A stretch of 64,000 bases of DNA from Streptomyces albireticuli (GCF_021228125.1 NZ_JAJQQS010000005.1:186001-250000); one strand, 5' to 3'. Positions 8,347 through 16,263 are shown, counted from the first letter of the stretch. A program made the numbers and translations. The notes: generated from the letters alone by a model not told the origin.

Positions 8347-8408
8347 TTGCAGGCGGGCCCTACGGGCGTCCACAATAATTGCAGGCGCGGGTTACTTGCA
8401 AGCGCGGG
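8347..8408. promoter_or_regulatory. Candidate MarR operator repeats
   Basis: Three copies of a TTGCA(G/A)GCG(CG)GG box lie between the divergent MFS and MarR genes: 8347-8357, 8379-8391 and 8396-8408. The last two are 13-bp near-identical copies spaced 17 bp apart, and CTTGCAAG in the last is itself palindromic. Position and repetition suggest the binding site of the adjacent MarR protein. This is inference from sequence only. Confidence 0.55.
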
Positions 8409-8480
8409 CTATTGCGCGAGAGGGCTATCCTGTCCGTACGTCCCCATATCCGAAGGACTCCGCATCCGAAGGAGCCGCTC

Positions 8481-8942
8481 ATGTCCCGGAACCCGGACCC
8501 CGCACTGCTCGGCCTGGCGCAGGGCTGGTGCGCGCTGTCGGCGCTGCACGGCCGGATCGAGGCCCATATCGAGCGCGCCCTCCAGGCGGGGCACGGTCTG
8601 AGCGTGCGCGAGTTCTCCGTGCTGGACGTGCTCAGCCGGCAGCACAGCGGCGAGGGCGGCCACCTGCGCATGAACGAGGTCGCCGATTCGGTCGTCCTCA
8701 GCCAGAGCGCGACGACACGCCTGGTCAACCGCCTGGAGGACCGCGGCCTGCTGACCCGCTACCTGTGCCTCACGGACCGCCGCGGCATCTACACGGATGT
8801 GACGGAGGCGGGGCTGGCGCTCCTGGAGGAGGCCCGGCCGACGAACGACAGGGCGCTGCGGGAGGCGCTGGGGGAGGCGGCGAAGCGGGCGGAGCTGGCG
8901 CCGTTGGTGGCGGCGGTGGAGTCGTTGGCGCCGGTGGGGTGA
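8481..8942 (+). CDS. MarR family transcriptional regulator
   Basis: A 153-residue winged-helix regulator. The DNA-binding core runs from about residue 45 to 115: LSVREFSVLDVLSRQ, then LSQSATTRLVNRLEDRGLL and a beta wing with the conserved Asp-Arg-Arg-Gly (DRRG). ATG 8481 has GAAGGAG 7 bp upstream. These dimeric repressors release DNA on binding small phenolic or drug-like ligands. It is divergent from the MFS transporter and very probably controls it and itself through the TTGCA(G/A)GCG repeats. Confidence 0.93.
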   Translation: MSRNPDPALLGLAQGWCALSALHGRIEAHIERALQAGHGLSVREFSVLDVLSRQHSGEGGHLRMNEVADSVVLSQSATTRLVNRLEDRGLLTRYLCLTDRRGIYTDVTEAGLALLEEARPTNDRALREALGEAAKRAELAPLVAAVESLAPVG

Positions 8943-9124
8943 GCGGGTTTCTTTGAGCTCGGCGCGGCTCTCCGCGACAGGGCCCGCGCCGGCCTCGTGG
9001 CGCCCTCTTCGCGGGGCGGCATCGCGCTCGGCGCGCGGGCGTCCGCTCCGGCCTCGGTGTCCGTCGGGCCCGCGGGGCGGAGGCCGACGGGGAACCGGGG
9101 GCCGGGGGTGCCTCCGGCGGTTTT

Positions 9125-9364
9125 CCCCAGCCCCGCCCCTTCCCGAAGCATCCGATGTGCGGCTCCGCCGCGTGGCGGGGCTCCGCCCCGGACCCCGGTC
9201 CTCAAGCGCCGGACGGGCTGAGTGGTCGCCCGGAACCGGGCGGAATTCAGCCCGTCCGGGGGCACCTCCCAGCGGTAGCTGGGGGAGCTTGAGGACACCG
9301 CGCGTCAGCGCGGAAAGGGGGCCCGGGGGCTTGCCCCCGGTTGCGGGAAGGGGCGGGTAGGGGA
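9125..9364. repeat. Composite palindromic Streptomyces intergenic element
   Basis: A 240-bp element built of nested inverted repeats. Outer arms CCCCGCCCCTTCCCG (9131-9145) and CGGGAAGGGGCGGG (9344-9357) pair over 14 bases. Inside are CCGGACGGGCTGA and TTCAGCCCGTCCGG, plus smaller GC-rich hairpins. This motif set (CCGGACGGGCTGA, TTGAGGAC, GGGGCTCCGCCCC) is very common between genes in Streptomyces. It lies between the convergent MarR and TetR genes and abuts the TetR stop, so it probably acts as a two-way terminator. The 422-bp gap holds no gene that I can support. Confidence 0.7.
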
Positions 9365-10201
9365 CTAGGCCCCGCGCAGCGGCACCCGCCGCCCCCGAAC
9401 CCGCTCCCGATGCGCCTTCTGCCGGCACGCCCCGCCGCAATACCGCGCCGGCCTCCCCGTCCGCGCCACCCCCACCGCCTCCCCACACACCGCACACCCC
9501 GTTTCGTTACGCGTAACCCTCTTCCCACCGGGAAGTTTCGTTACGTTTCGCCGCCGCCCCGCCCGCAGGCTGTCGCACATCAGCGCCGTCATCCGCCCCG
9601 CCGGCGCCCCCGCGCCCCGGTGGCGTTCCATCGCCAGGCAGCCGAAGAGCAGCGTCACCACGTCCTCCGTGTCCACGTCCTTACGGACGTCGCCACTTTC
9701 CTGAGCCCGCGTCAGAAGCGTGTGCAGGGCGGCTCGGAAGTCCTGTTCGACGTCCGCCGACGGACGGAATCGGCCCTCGACGCTCGCCTCAAGAGCGTCC
9801 TGGAGCGCCTTGTTCCGGGCGGACAGCCGTACCACCGCCGCCAGATAGCGGAAGAAGACCCCACCGGGGTCCTCCGCGTCCGCCAACTCCCTCGCCGTAT
9901 CGGTGAAAAGCCGGATCCGGTCCACCACAGTCGCCCTGAACAGGGCTTCCTTGGAAGGGAAATGGCGATAGACCGTACCGGGACCGACCCCGGCACGGCG
10001 TGCGATCTCCCCGAGCGGAACCGCCAACCCCCGTTCCTCGAAAGCGGATCGGGCCGCTTCGAGCACGAGCGCCCTGTTGCGCCGCGCGTCCGAGCGCAAG
10101 GACACCGAGGGCGAGGAGGAGGCGGTTCCCGCCGTCGTCACGGAGGACCCGGCGGACGCGGAGGCGGGCCGGCGAAGCGCCGTTTTCTTACGTGACGGCA
10201 T
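9365..10201 (-). CDS. TetR family regulator with C-terminal cysteine cluster
   Basis: 278 residues. A TetR helix-turn-helix lies at about residues 39-90 (LGEIARRAGVGPGTVYRHFPSK), after a Ser/Ala-rich N-terminal 38 residues, and the ligand domain follows. The C-terminus adds a Cys4 cluster, C236-x2-C239 and C255-x3-C259, in CAVCG and YCGGACRQKAHR, resembling a small zinc ribbon; this is uncommon for TetR proteins. ATG 10201 has GGAGG 10 bp upstream. No divergent partner is adjacent; the aminotransferase upstream is on the same strand but separated by a terminator, so the target is unknown. Confidence 0.88.
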   Translation of the reverse strand: MPSRKKTALRRPASASAGSSVTTAGTASSSPSVSLRSDARRNRALVLEAARSAFEERGLAVPLGEIARRAGVGPGTVYRHFPSKEALFRATVVDRIRLFTDTARELADAEDPGGVFFRYLAAVVRLSARNKALQDALEASVEGRFRPSADVEQDFRAALHTLLTRAQESGDVRKDVDTEDVVTLLFGCLAMERHRGAGAPAGRMTALMCDSLRAGRRRNVTKLPGGKRVTRNETGCAVCGEAVGVARTGRPARYCGGACRQKAHRERVRGRRVPLRGA

Positions 10202-10336
10202 GCGCGGGGGCCTCCGAAGGCGCGGGAACGAAACGGGCCAGGCGTTCCGATTCTATCCGGGCGGTTGAGCGAGGCACCGCAGGCGACATATGCATATAAA
10301 ACGCCTGGATCAGCGGAAAGCTGGAGCAACACACTG

Positions 10337-10383
10337 AAGAAACGAAAAGGCCGCCGCCGGTGCGCGAAGCACCGACGGCGGCC
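10337..10383 (-). terminator. Rho-independent terminator of aminotransferase gene
   Basis: A 15-bp stem with one mismatch (10349-10363 with 10369-10383, loop GCGAA) is followed, on the minus strand, by TTTTCGTTTCTT (10337-10348). A T-rich tail of this kind is rare in this GC-rich window. It sits 22 bp past the aminotransferase stop codon. Confidence 0.85.
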
Positions 10384-10405
10384 CGGAGGGCGTCCGAGTG
10401 ACGGA

Positions 10406-11533
10406 TCAGCCCACGAGCGCGGCCTCCCACGCCGCCCCCGCGGCCTTCAGGTACGTCTCGTCGTCCGCCACCTGCGCGCCCAGCGCGCGCAGCCCCGCCG
10501 CGAGCGCCTTCAGCGAGGCCAGGACCGTGTCGAGGTCGGCGGCCAGACCGTAGTGGTTGACGCGGATCATCTCCTCGGCCAGCGCACCGCCCGCGGCCTG
10601 TACGGGCACCGTGGCGTCGGCCGCGAGGGCCGCCGCGACGACGTCACGCGCGTCGACCCCGCCGGGGGCGCGCAGGGTCGTCGCGGCGGGGGCGGCGTCC
10701 TCGTCGCGCACGACGTAGGGGGTGAGGGTGCCCAGGGCCCGTACGCCCGCGCGCGTGGCCGCGGCGGCACCGCGATGACGTGCGATGACGGCATCGAGGC
10801 CGGTGGCCTCGATCCTGTCGGCCGCCTGCTCCAGGGCGAGCATCTCCAGCTGCGCGGGGGCGTGCGGCAGGACGGCGCGGCCGCCGTCGATCCAGCGCTC
10901 CTTCCAGTCCAGGAGGGAGAGGTACGAGCGGCGCGGCGCCCGCTCATTGGCGGCGATGCGCTCCCAGGCGCGGGCGCTGACCGAGACCGCGGAGACGCCC
11001 GCCGGGCCCGCCATCGCCTTCTGCCCGCCGATGACGCACAGGTCGACGCCCCACTCGTCGGTGAGCAGCGGTTCCGCGCCGACGGACGCGACCGCGTCCA
11101 GCATCAGCAGCGCGCCGTGCGCGCGGACGACGGCACCGATCTCGGCGACGGGGTTGGTGTTGCCGGTGGCCGCCTCGGCGTGCACCAGGCTCACGAAGTC
11201 GATCTCCGGGTGCGCGCGCAGCGCCTCGGCGACCTGCTCGGGGCTGACGGCGCCGCTGAAGGGCGCCGTCACCGTGATCACCTCGGCGCCGCAGGAGCGC
11301 AGCCAGCCGCCGAAGGTCTCACCGTAAGGGCCGGTGATGATGTTGAGCGCGGTGCTGCCGGGACGGACTGCGGAGCGGATGCACGCTTCCAGGGGCAGCA
11401 GGGCCTCGCCCTGCATGGCGACGACGCTCTCGCGTGTGCGCATCAGCGCGGCGACCTTGTCCTCGATGCGCGCGAAGTGCGCGGCACCGAGCGGCGCGAG
11501 GTCGAGCAGGACCGGTGCGGTGTTCGCAGTCAC
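10406..11533 (-). CDS. Class V aminotransferase (alanine/serine-glyoxylate type)
   Basis: A 375-residue PLP enzyme of fold type I. The likely Schiff-base lysine is K172 in VIGGQKAMAG, and D146 in LMLDAVAS should contact the PLP ring. The N-terminal part GPYGETFGGW and the HAEAATGNTNP region fit the alanine-glyoxylate/serine-pyruvate group. It probably moves an amino group from alanine or serine to a 2-oxo acid in the cytosol; the exact substrate cannot be read off. It is monocistronic, with a good terminator. The 280-bp upstream gap contains 37-bp direct repeats next to the serine hydrolase gene. Confidence 0.85.
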   Translation of the reverse strand: MTANTAPVLLDLAPLGAAHFARIEDKVAALMRTRESVVAMQGEALLPLEACIRSAVRPGSTALNIITGPYGETFGGWLRSCGAEVITVTAPFSGAVSPEQVAEALRAHPEIDFVSLVHAEAATGNTNPVAEIGAVVRAHGALLMLDAVASVGAEPLLTDEWGVDLCVIGGQKAMAGPAGVSAVSVSARAWERIAANERAPRRSYLSLLDWKERWIDGGRAVLPHAPAQLEMLALEQAADRIEATGLDAVIARHRGAAAATRAGVRALGTLTPYVVRDEDAAPAATTLRAPGGVDARDVVAAALAADATVPVQAAGGALAEEMIRVNHYGLAADLDTVLASLKALAAGLRALGAQVADDETYLKAAGAAWEAALVG

Positions 11534-11727
11534 GGTGGCCTTCCAGGGTGGGATCGCGCCGTTCCGCCGGCGCCCGCCAATCTCTCCCCGACCCTACGTC
11601 CGACGGGTGGCCCCGGCCGAGGGGCGGCCCTCGGCGGCCGACCGCTCGCTGCGGGCCGTTCGCCGCCTGCGGGCCGGTCGCCGCCTGCGGGGCCGCGGCG
11701 GGAACAGCGGCGCGCCGGGGCAGCCCC

Positions 11728-11820
11728 CTCACGTCACCTCAGCGCCACACCTCTTCGCCTCCCCCTCGCATCACCTCAGCGCCGCCCCTCTTCGCCCGTC
11801 CCTCGCGTCACCTCAGCGCC
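11728..11820. repeat. 37-bp direct repeats at 3' end of serine hydrolase gene
   Basis: TCACCTCAGCGCC recurs at 11734, 11771 and 11808, exactly 37 bp apart, with the sequence between also largely conserved over two full units. The third copy overlaps the stop codon and last codons of the serine hydrolase gene, as though the gene end had been copied downstream. Confidence 0.8.
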
Positions 11821-13222
11821 ACCCGGCCTCGTCCACCCCGCCCGGCACCGCGCTCCCCTGCTCGTACGGCTCCCGTGTGAAGACGAAGGTGCCCAGGTCC
11901 AGATGGCTCACGGCGCCCTCGTCCGTGCGGACGACCTTCAGGGTCTCCCCCGCGTAGTAGCCGTCGAGGCCGGTCCAGGTGCCGTCCTCCTCCGGGCGGA
12001 AGCGCGAGGCCCGGCCGCCGCCCGCCAAGGGCGACAGTTCGAGCGCGCGCCCGGTGCCGAGGCGCAGGGCGAACCCGGTCGCACCCCAGTACCAGGGCCC
12101 GGTCAGGGCCAGCAGCGCGGGATCGACCTCCGCCAGGGGCTGCCAGGGCGCGGGGAAGCGGGGCTCGCGCTCGGCGACGGTGTTCAGCAGGTCGGTGGCG
12201 GTGGGCGCCACCTCGAAGCAGGACGTCCGGTTGGCCAGGACGACGGCGGCCAGACCCTCCTCCGGGCTCACCCAGAGCGTCGCCACGAAGCCCGGCATCG
12301 ACCCGGTGTGCCCGACGAGCGTCCGGCCGTTCCGGCGCGCGACCTGGAGGCCGAGCCCGTAGCCGGAGGTCCAGCCCGGGTCCTCGGGGCCGGATTCCGG
12401 TACGCGCATCTCGGCGACGGACGCCGCGCCGAGCACGCGCTCGTCCCCGTCGAGCAGGAACGCCGCGAAGCGGCAGAGGTCACCGGCCGTGGACCACAGC
12501 TGACCGGCCGGGGCCATCCGGCCGGTGTCCACCGCCGGCTCCGGAAGAAGGGCGTCCGCCCAGGGGTGGACGGCCCAGCCCTCCGCGTAGGGCGCCTCTG
12601 GCGCCGTCGAGGTGCGGTGCATACCGAGCGGAAGCAGCACCTCACGGCGCAGCGCCTCGCCCCAGGGTTCGCCGCGCAGGCGCTCCACGACGGCGCCCAG
12701 GAGCGCGTAACCGGGGTTGGAGTAGTGGTGCCTGCGCCCGGCGCGGTGCAGCTGGGAACGCTCCCCGAACAGATCGGCGAGCTCCGGGCGCAGTTCGCCG
12801 TCCGTGCGCTCCCACCAGGGCCCGCGCGCCTCCGCCGCCAGGCCGGCGGTGTGCGAGAGGAGCTGGGCGACGGTCGCGTCACCGCCCTCGGGGACGTCGT
12901 CGAGATAGGTGCGCAGCGGGGCGTCTAGGTCGAGCAGCCCCTCGTCGCGCAACCGCATGATCAGGACGGCGACGAAGGTCTTGGTGATCGAGCCGACGCG
13001 GTACTGCGTGTCCGCGTCGACCGCCTCCCCGCCCGTCGTGCCCCGGCCGCCGGACCACACCACACGCCCGTCCCGCATCACGGCCCCCGTCATGGAGGGC
13101 GTCCGGCCCTCCCGCTGGCCGAGGGCGAGCCGGTGCAGCAGAGCGCGCCGGGTCTCGGGCAGCAGCTCCGTGAACTGCTTCTCCTCCGGGCGCTCTTCGT
13201 GGTGTCCGCGATGCGTGATCAT
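11813..13222 (-). CDS. Serine hydrolase, class C beta-lactamase/PBP4* family
   Basis: 469 residues. The three catalytic motifs of the fold are in order: S78-x-x-K81 (SITK), Y165-S-N167, and H303-T-G305. A C-terminal beta-domain of about 130 residues follows, as in class C-like esterases and D-amino peptidases. No signal peptide is evident at the N-terminus (MITHRGHHEE), so it may be cytosolic unless exported another way. Members are carboxylesterases, peptidases or D-aminoacylases more often than true beta-lactamases; the substrate is unknown. It is divergent from the MerR gene with only a 75-bp gap, so the palindrome there may affect both. Confidence 0.88.
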   Translation of the reverse strand: MITHRGHHEERPEEKQFTELLPETRRALLHRLALGQREGRTPSMTGAVMRDGRVVWSGGRGTTGGEAVDADTQYRVGSITKTFVAVLIMRLRDEGLLDLDAPLRTYLDDVPEGGDATVAQLLSHTAGLAAEARGPWWERTDGELRPELADLFGERSQLHRAGRRHHYSNPGYALLGAVVERLRGEPWGEALRREVLLPLGMHRTSTAPEAPYAEGWAVHPWADALLPEPAVDTGRMAPAGQLWSTAGDLCRFAAFLLDGDERVLGAASVAEMRVPESGPEDPGWTSGYGLGLQVARRNGRTLVGHTGSMPGFVATLWVSPEEGLAAVVLANRTSCFEVAPTATDLLNTVAEREPRFPAPWQPLAEVDPALLALTGPWYWGATGFALRLGTGRALELSPLAGGGRASRFRPEEDGTWTGLDGYYAGETLKVVRTDEGAVSHLDLGTFVFTREPYEQGSAVPGGVDEAGWR

Positions 13223-13262
13223 TCCCGCACCCTAGCCAACGCCCGCCCGGCGGCGGCGCTGG

Positions 13263-13282
13263 CGTTGACGTCGACGTCAACG
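13263..13282. promoter_or_regulatory. 20-bp perfect palindrome, candidate MerR operator
   Basis: CGTTGACGTCGACGTCAACG is a perfect 20-bp palindrome 16 bp before the MerR start codon. It contains TTGACG, which could be a -35 element. MerR proteins usually bind such dyads between the -35 and -10 boxes of their own promoter; the spacing to a -10 is not clear here. Confidence 0.65.
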
Positions 13283-13297
13283 TCTACGGTCGTTGCC

Positions 13298-13759
13298 ATG
13301 CGCATCGGGGAACTGGCCGAACAGGCGGGCACCACCACCCGCACCCTGCGGCACTACGAATCGCTCGGGCTCCTGCCCGCGCGCCGGGCCGGCAACGGCT
13401 ACCGCACGTACGACGAGGCCGATCTGCGGCTCCTCCAGCAGATCCGGACCCTCCAGGACTTCGGCTTCAGCCTGGAGGAGACCCGTCCGTTCGTGGACTG
13501 CCTCCGGGCGGGCCACCCGGCCGGGGACGCGTGCCCGGCCTCCCTGGAGGTCTACCGCCGCAAGCTGGCGGAGCTCGACGAGGTGATCGAGCGCCTCCGG
13601 CACGTACGGGACGAGGTCGGCCTCCAGCTGACCCGCGCCGAACTGGAGCTCGCGGCGGACCTTCCGGGCGGCCCGCCCCCGCGCTGCGCTTTCAGCCCAC
13701 CGGACGCCGGACACGTCTTCAGCCCACCGGACACCGACCAGGAGACGAGCACACCATGA
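13298..13759 (+). CDS. MerR family transcriptional regulator
   Basis: 153 residues. The N-terminal winged helix-turn-helix is typical (MRIGELAEQAGTTTRTLRHY, then ESLGLLPARR and YRTYDEADL), followed by a long dimerisation helix at about 83-118. Three cysteines (C68, C79 and C130) could sense metal or redox state, though a defined metal-site pattern is not obvious. The C-terminus has a duplicated FSPPD motif. The gene overlaps the thioredoxin start by ATGA, so the two are translationally coupled. A 20-bp palindrome just upstream suggests autoregulation. Confidence 0.92.
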   Translation: MRIGELAEQAGTTTRTLRHYESLGLLPARRAGNGYRTYDEADLRLLQQIRTLQDFGFSLEETRPFVDCLRAGHPAGDACPASLEVYRRKLAELDEVIERLRHVRDEVGLQLTRAELELAADLPGGPPPRCAFSPPDAGHVFSPPDTDQETSTP

Positions 13760-14160
13760 CCACCGTCACCGCTGCCTCATCTGCTACACCTGCCATATCT
13801 GCCACATCGGACTCGCACGCAGCATTGGTCCCTTCCGTCACGGACGCCACCTTCGCCGCGGAGGTACTCGACTCCGCTCTGCCGGTCCTCGTCGACTTCA
13901 CCGCGGCCTGGTGCCCTCCGTGCCGCATGATCGCGCCCGTACTCGCGGAGATCGCGCGGGAACAGACCGGGCGCCTCAGGATCGTCCAGCTCGACGTGGA
14001 CACCAACCCCCGCACCCAGGCGGCCTACGGCGTCCTGTCCATGCCGACGCTCCTGCTCTTCCGCGCCGGCGAACCGGTGAAGAGCCTCGTCGGCGCCCAC
14101 CCCAAGCGCCGCCTCCTCCAGCACCTGGCCACCGAACTGCCCTGGCTGGAGCCTCGCTGA
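13756..14160 (+). CDS. Thioredoxin-like protein with WCPPC active site
   Basis: 134 residues: a thioredoxin fold preceded by a ~25-residue Thr/Ser/Ala-rich leader. The active site is W52-C-P-P-C56 rather than the usual WCGPC, and the cis-proline is in SMPT (P97). It should reduce or exchange disulfides in the cytosol; Pro at this position shifts the redox potential in some thioredoxin-fold proteins. The ATG overlaps the MerR stop, so it is the second gene of a two-gene operon and the likely target of that regulator. A canonical trxA lies elsewhere in the window (46250). Confidence 0.92.
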   Translation: MTTVTAASSATPAISATSDSHAALVPSVTDATFAAEVLDSALPVLVDFTAAWCPPCRMIAPVLAEIAREQTGRLRIVQLDVDTNPRTQAAYGVLSMPTLLLFRAGEPVKSLVGAHPKRRLLQHLATELPWLEPR

Positions 14161-14194
14161 GCCTCCCGGGGAGCTCACCCACCGCACGGTCCGG

Positions 14195-15244
14195 TCAGGA
14201 GGGAACGGGCAGACCGGGCCTCTCCTCCATGTCCCACCCGGCCGTGTCCCGCATTGCCGTGTCCCGCATTGCCGTGTCCCGCATTGCCGTGTCCCGCACG
14301 TCCATGTCCCGCACGACCTCGGCCAGCCGGGCCAGGCCCGCGGCTCCCTCGCCGCCCTCCTCGGCGCTGAACACATGCACCACCAAGCCGAGTTCTCCCG
14401 GAGCGGCCGGTACGTTCAGCGCCTCGAAGTCCAGGGTCAGCAGCCCCGCCACCGGGTGCCGCAGCCTCTTGCGTCCCGCCCCGCACATCAGCACCTCGCC
14501 ACTGGCCCAGATCCGCCGGAACTCGTCGCTCCGCGTGGACAGGTCCGTGATGAGCCCCGCCAGTTCCGCGTCGTCGGGGTAGCGCCCCGCCGAGACCCGA
14601 AGCTGGCCCACGGCCTCCGTGGCCCGCTCCCGCCAGTCGGGGTGGACGACCCGGGAGCCGGGGTCGAGGAAGAGGTAGCGGGCCTGGTTGCGGTCGCGGC
14701 GGTCCGGGTCCGCCACGCCGCCGATCAGCTCGGCGCCCAGGTCGTTCCAGGCGACCACGTCGAGCCTGTGGTCCGTCGCGAAGGCGGGGAGCGGGTCCAA
14801 GGCGTCCAGGACCCGGAGCAGCGGACGGCTCACCCGGGCCGTGGGCGCGGGGCCGCGACGGGGCGTGGCCAGAGTGGCGAGGTGCCCGCGCTCCGCCGCG
14901 TCGAGACCGAGCGCCCTGGCGAGCGCGTCGAGCACCTCGGGGGACGGCTGGGTAGCCCGGCCCTGTTCGAGGCGTACGTAGTAGTCCACGCTGATCCCGG
15001 CGAGCTGGGCCAGCTCCTCGCGGCGCAGCCCGCGCACCCGTCGGCGACCGCCGCCGGTGAGCCCGACGTGCTCCGGCGCGACGCGTGCGCGGCGGGCGCG
15101 CAGGAAGCCGCCGAGCGCCCTGCGGGGGTCACCTACCCCCTCGACGGGCTCGACGGGCTCGGGCCCGGTCGCGCCACCGCTTCCGGAGCCCTGCGCGGCG
15201 CCGGTCGCGGAGCCGGTCCCAATACGGTTCTCGACCACGTCCAT
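14195..15244 (-). CDS. XRE-type regulator with MmyB-like ligand domain
   Basis: 349 residues. A helix-turn-helix of the XRE group lies at about 70-125 (RREELAQLAGISVDYYVRLEQGR), and the MmyB-like ligand-binding domain (LDVVAWNDLGAELIGG, then FLDPGSRVVHPDW) follows to about residue 320. This pair of domains is typical of actinobacterial repressors of adjacent oxidoreductase genes. The C-terminus carries a pentapeptide repeat, (M)RDTA four times, encoded by 15-bp DNA repeats. It is divergent from the flavodoxin-fold gene at 15343 with a 98-bp gap, which is its probable target. Confidence 0.9.
   Translation of the reverse strand: MDVVENRIGTGSATGAAQGSGSGGATGPEPVEPVEGVGDPRRALGGFLRARRARVAPEHVGLTGGGRRRVRGLRREELAQLAGISVDYYVRLEQGRATQPSPEVLDALARALGLDAAERGHLATLATPRRGPAPTARVSRPLLRVLDALDPLPAFATDHRLDVVAWNDLGAELIGGVADPDRRDRNQARYLFLDPGSRVVHPDWRERATEAVGQLRVSAGRYPDDAELAGLITDLSTRSDEFRRIWASGEVLMCGAGRKRLRHPVAGLLTLDFEALNVPAAPGELGLVVHVFSAEEGGEGAAGLARLAEVVRDMDVRDTAMRDTAMRDTAMRDTAGWDMEERPGLPVPS
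14241..14315. repeat. 15-bp tandem repeat inside XRE gene
   Basis: Five units of GCCGTGTCCCGCATT type: three identical (14241, 14256, 14271) and two with changed ends (14286, 14301). In the coding frame (minus strand) they give the RDTAM pentapeptide repeat near the C-terminus. Confidence 0.9.
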
Positions 15245-15342
15245 GCGCTCAAGTATGCGTGGCCCTCCCAGTACCAGGACCGCGGTTCCGCTGGTCGGAC
15301 AGGGTGCTGGCTGCCCGGTCGCGCCCGGGGGAACGTGGCGTC

Positions 15343-16137
15343 ATGACCGAAACCACGCCGCGGCGGCCCAAGAAGATCCTCGTCGTCAGCGCCCATCCGG
15401 AACCCCGTTCGTTCAACGCCGCCCTGACCGCCTTCGCGGTGGACCACCTGCGCGCGGCGGGTCACGAGGTGCGGGTGTCCGACCTCTACGCGATGAAGTG
15501 GAAGGCGACGGTGGACACCGGCGACTTCCCCGACCACACCGCCGACCGGCCGCTGCACGTGATGGACGAATCCGAACGGGCCACACTGGCCGACCGGCTG
15601 GCGCCCGACATCACGGCGGAGCAGGAGAAGGTGCGCTGGTCCGACGCGGTGATCCTCCAGTTCCCGATGTGGTGGTTCTCCGCGCCCGCGATCCTCAAGG
15701 GCTGGATCGACCGGGTGTTCACCGCCGGATTCGGCTACGGGCCGGCGCTGCCCCCGCCGTACAGCGAGAGCACCCTGGCGGGACGGCGGGCGCTGGTGTC
15801 GGTGACGGCCGGCGCCCGGGAGACGTCGTTCTCCGACCGTGGCATCCACGGGCGGCTGGCGGACGTCCTCCATCCGCTCCAGCACGGCCTGTTCTGGTTC
15901 ACCGGCATGGCGCCGCTCGAACCGTTCGCGGTGTTCGACTCCAACTCCCTGTCGGAGGAGCGGTTCGAGGCGGCGAAGCGGGCGTACGCGCGGCGGCTGG
16001 ACGGGCTCTTCACGGACGAGCCGGTTCCCTTCCGGACGCTCACCGGCGGCGACTACGACCACGGAATGCGGCTGCTGCCCGGGGTCGAGGCCGAGGGGAC
16101 GGCGGGTCTCGACCTCCACGTCCGCCCACGCGGCTGA
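15343..16137 (+). CDS. NAD(P)H quinone oxidoreductase-like flavodoxin-fold protein
   Basis: 264 residues of the NAD(P)H dehydrogenase (quinone)/MdaB-like group. The flavin-binding start is KKILVVSAHPEPRSFNAAL, and the conserved block QFPMWWFSAPAILKGWIDRVFT is near residue 105-125. Such enzymes bind FMN or FAD and reduce quinones or nitro compounds by two electrons in the cytosol. ATG 15343 has GGGGGAA upstream. It is divergent from the XRE/MmyB-type regulator, an arrangement that points to control by that protein. A 24-bp palindrome 100 bp downstream is a likely terminator. Confidence 0.88.
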   Translation: MTETTPRRPKKILVVSAHPEPRSFNAALTAFAVDHLRAAGHEVRVSDLYAMKWKATVDTGDFPDHTADRPLHVMDESERATLADRLAPDITAEQEKVRWSDAVILQFPMWWFSAPAILKGWIDRVFTAGFGYGPALPPPYSESTLAGRRALVSVTAGARETSFSDRGIHGRLADVLHPLQHGLFWFTGMAPLEPFAVFDSNSLSEERFEAAKRAYARRLDGLFTDEPVPFRTLTGGDYDHGMRLLPGVEAEGTAGLDLHVRPRG

Positions 16138-16239
16138 CGGGACTGACAGGGCGGACGGGGGGACAAGGGCGGACGGCGGGGCGGCTCGACGGCCGGGCGC
16201 CCGGACTGGACACCCGGACGGGCACCGGACGGCAGAAGG

Positions 16240-16263
16240 GGCGGCGGCCCGCGGGCCGCCGCC
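16240..16263 (+). terminator. 24-bp perfect palindrome after oxidoreductase gene
   Basis: GGCGGCGGCCCG joined directly to CGGGCCGCCGCC, about 100 bp past the oxidoreductase stop. It would form a strong GC hairpin or cruciform. Confidence 0.65.

Noticed and set aside
6920..8956. Very long plus-strand open frame opposite the MFS gene
   Set aside because: It is rich in Gly, Asp, Arg and His with no domain; the minus-strand MFS gene has proper helices and start site. Such antisense frames are usual in GC-rich DNA.
10265..12928. Long plus-strand frame opposite aminotransferase and hydrolase genes
   Set aside because: It spans two genes and a terminator in antisense and has no recognisable motif.
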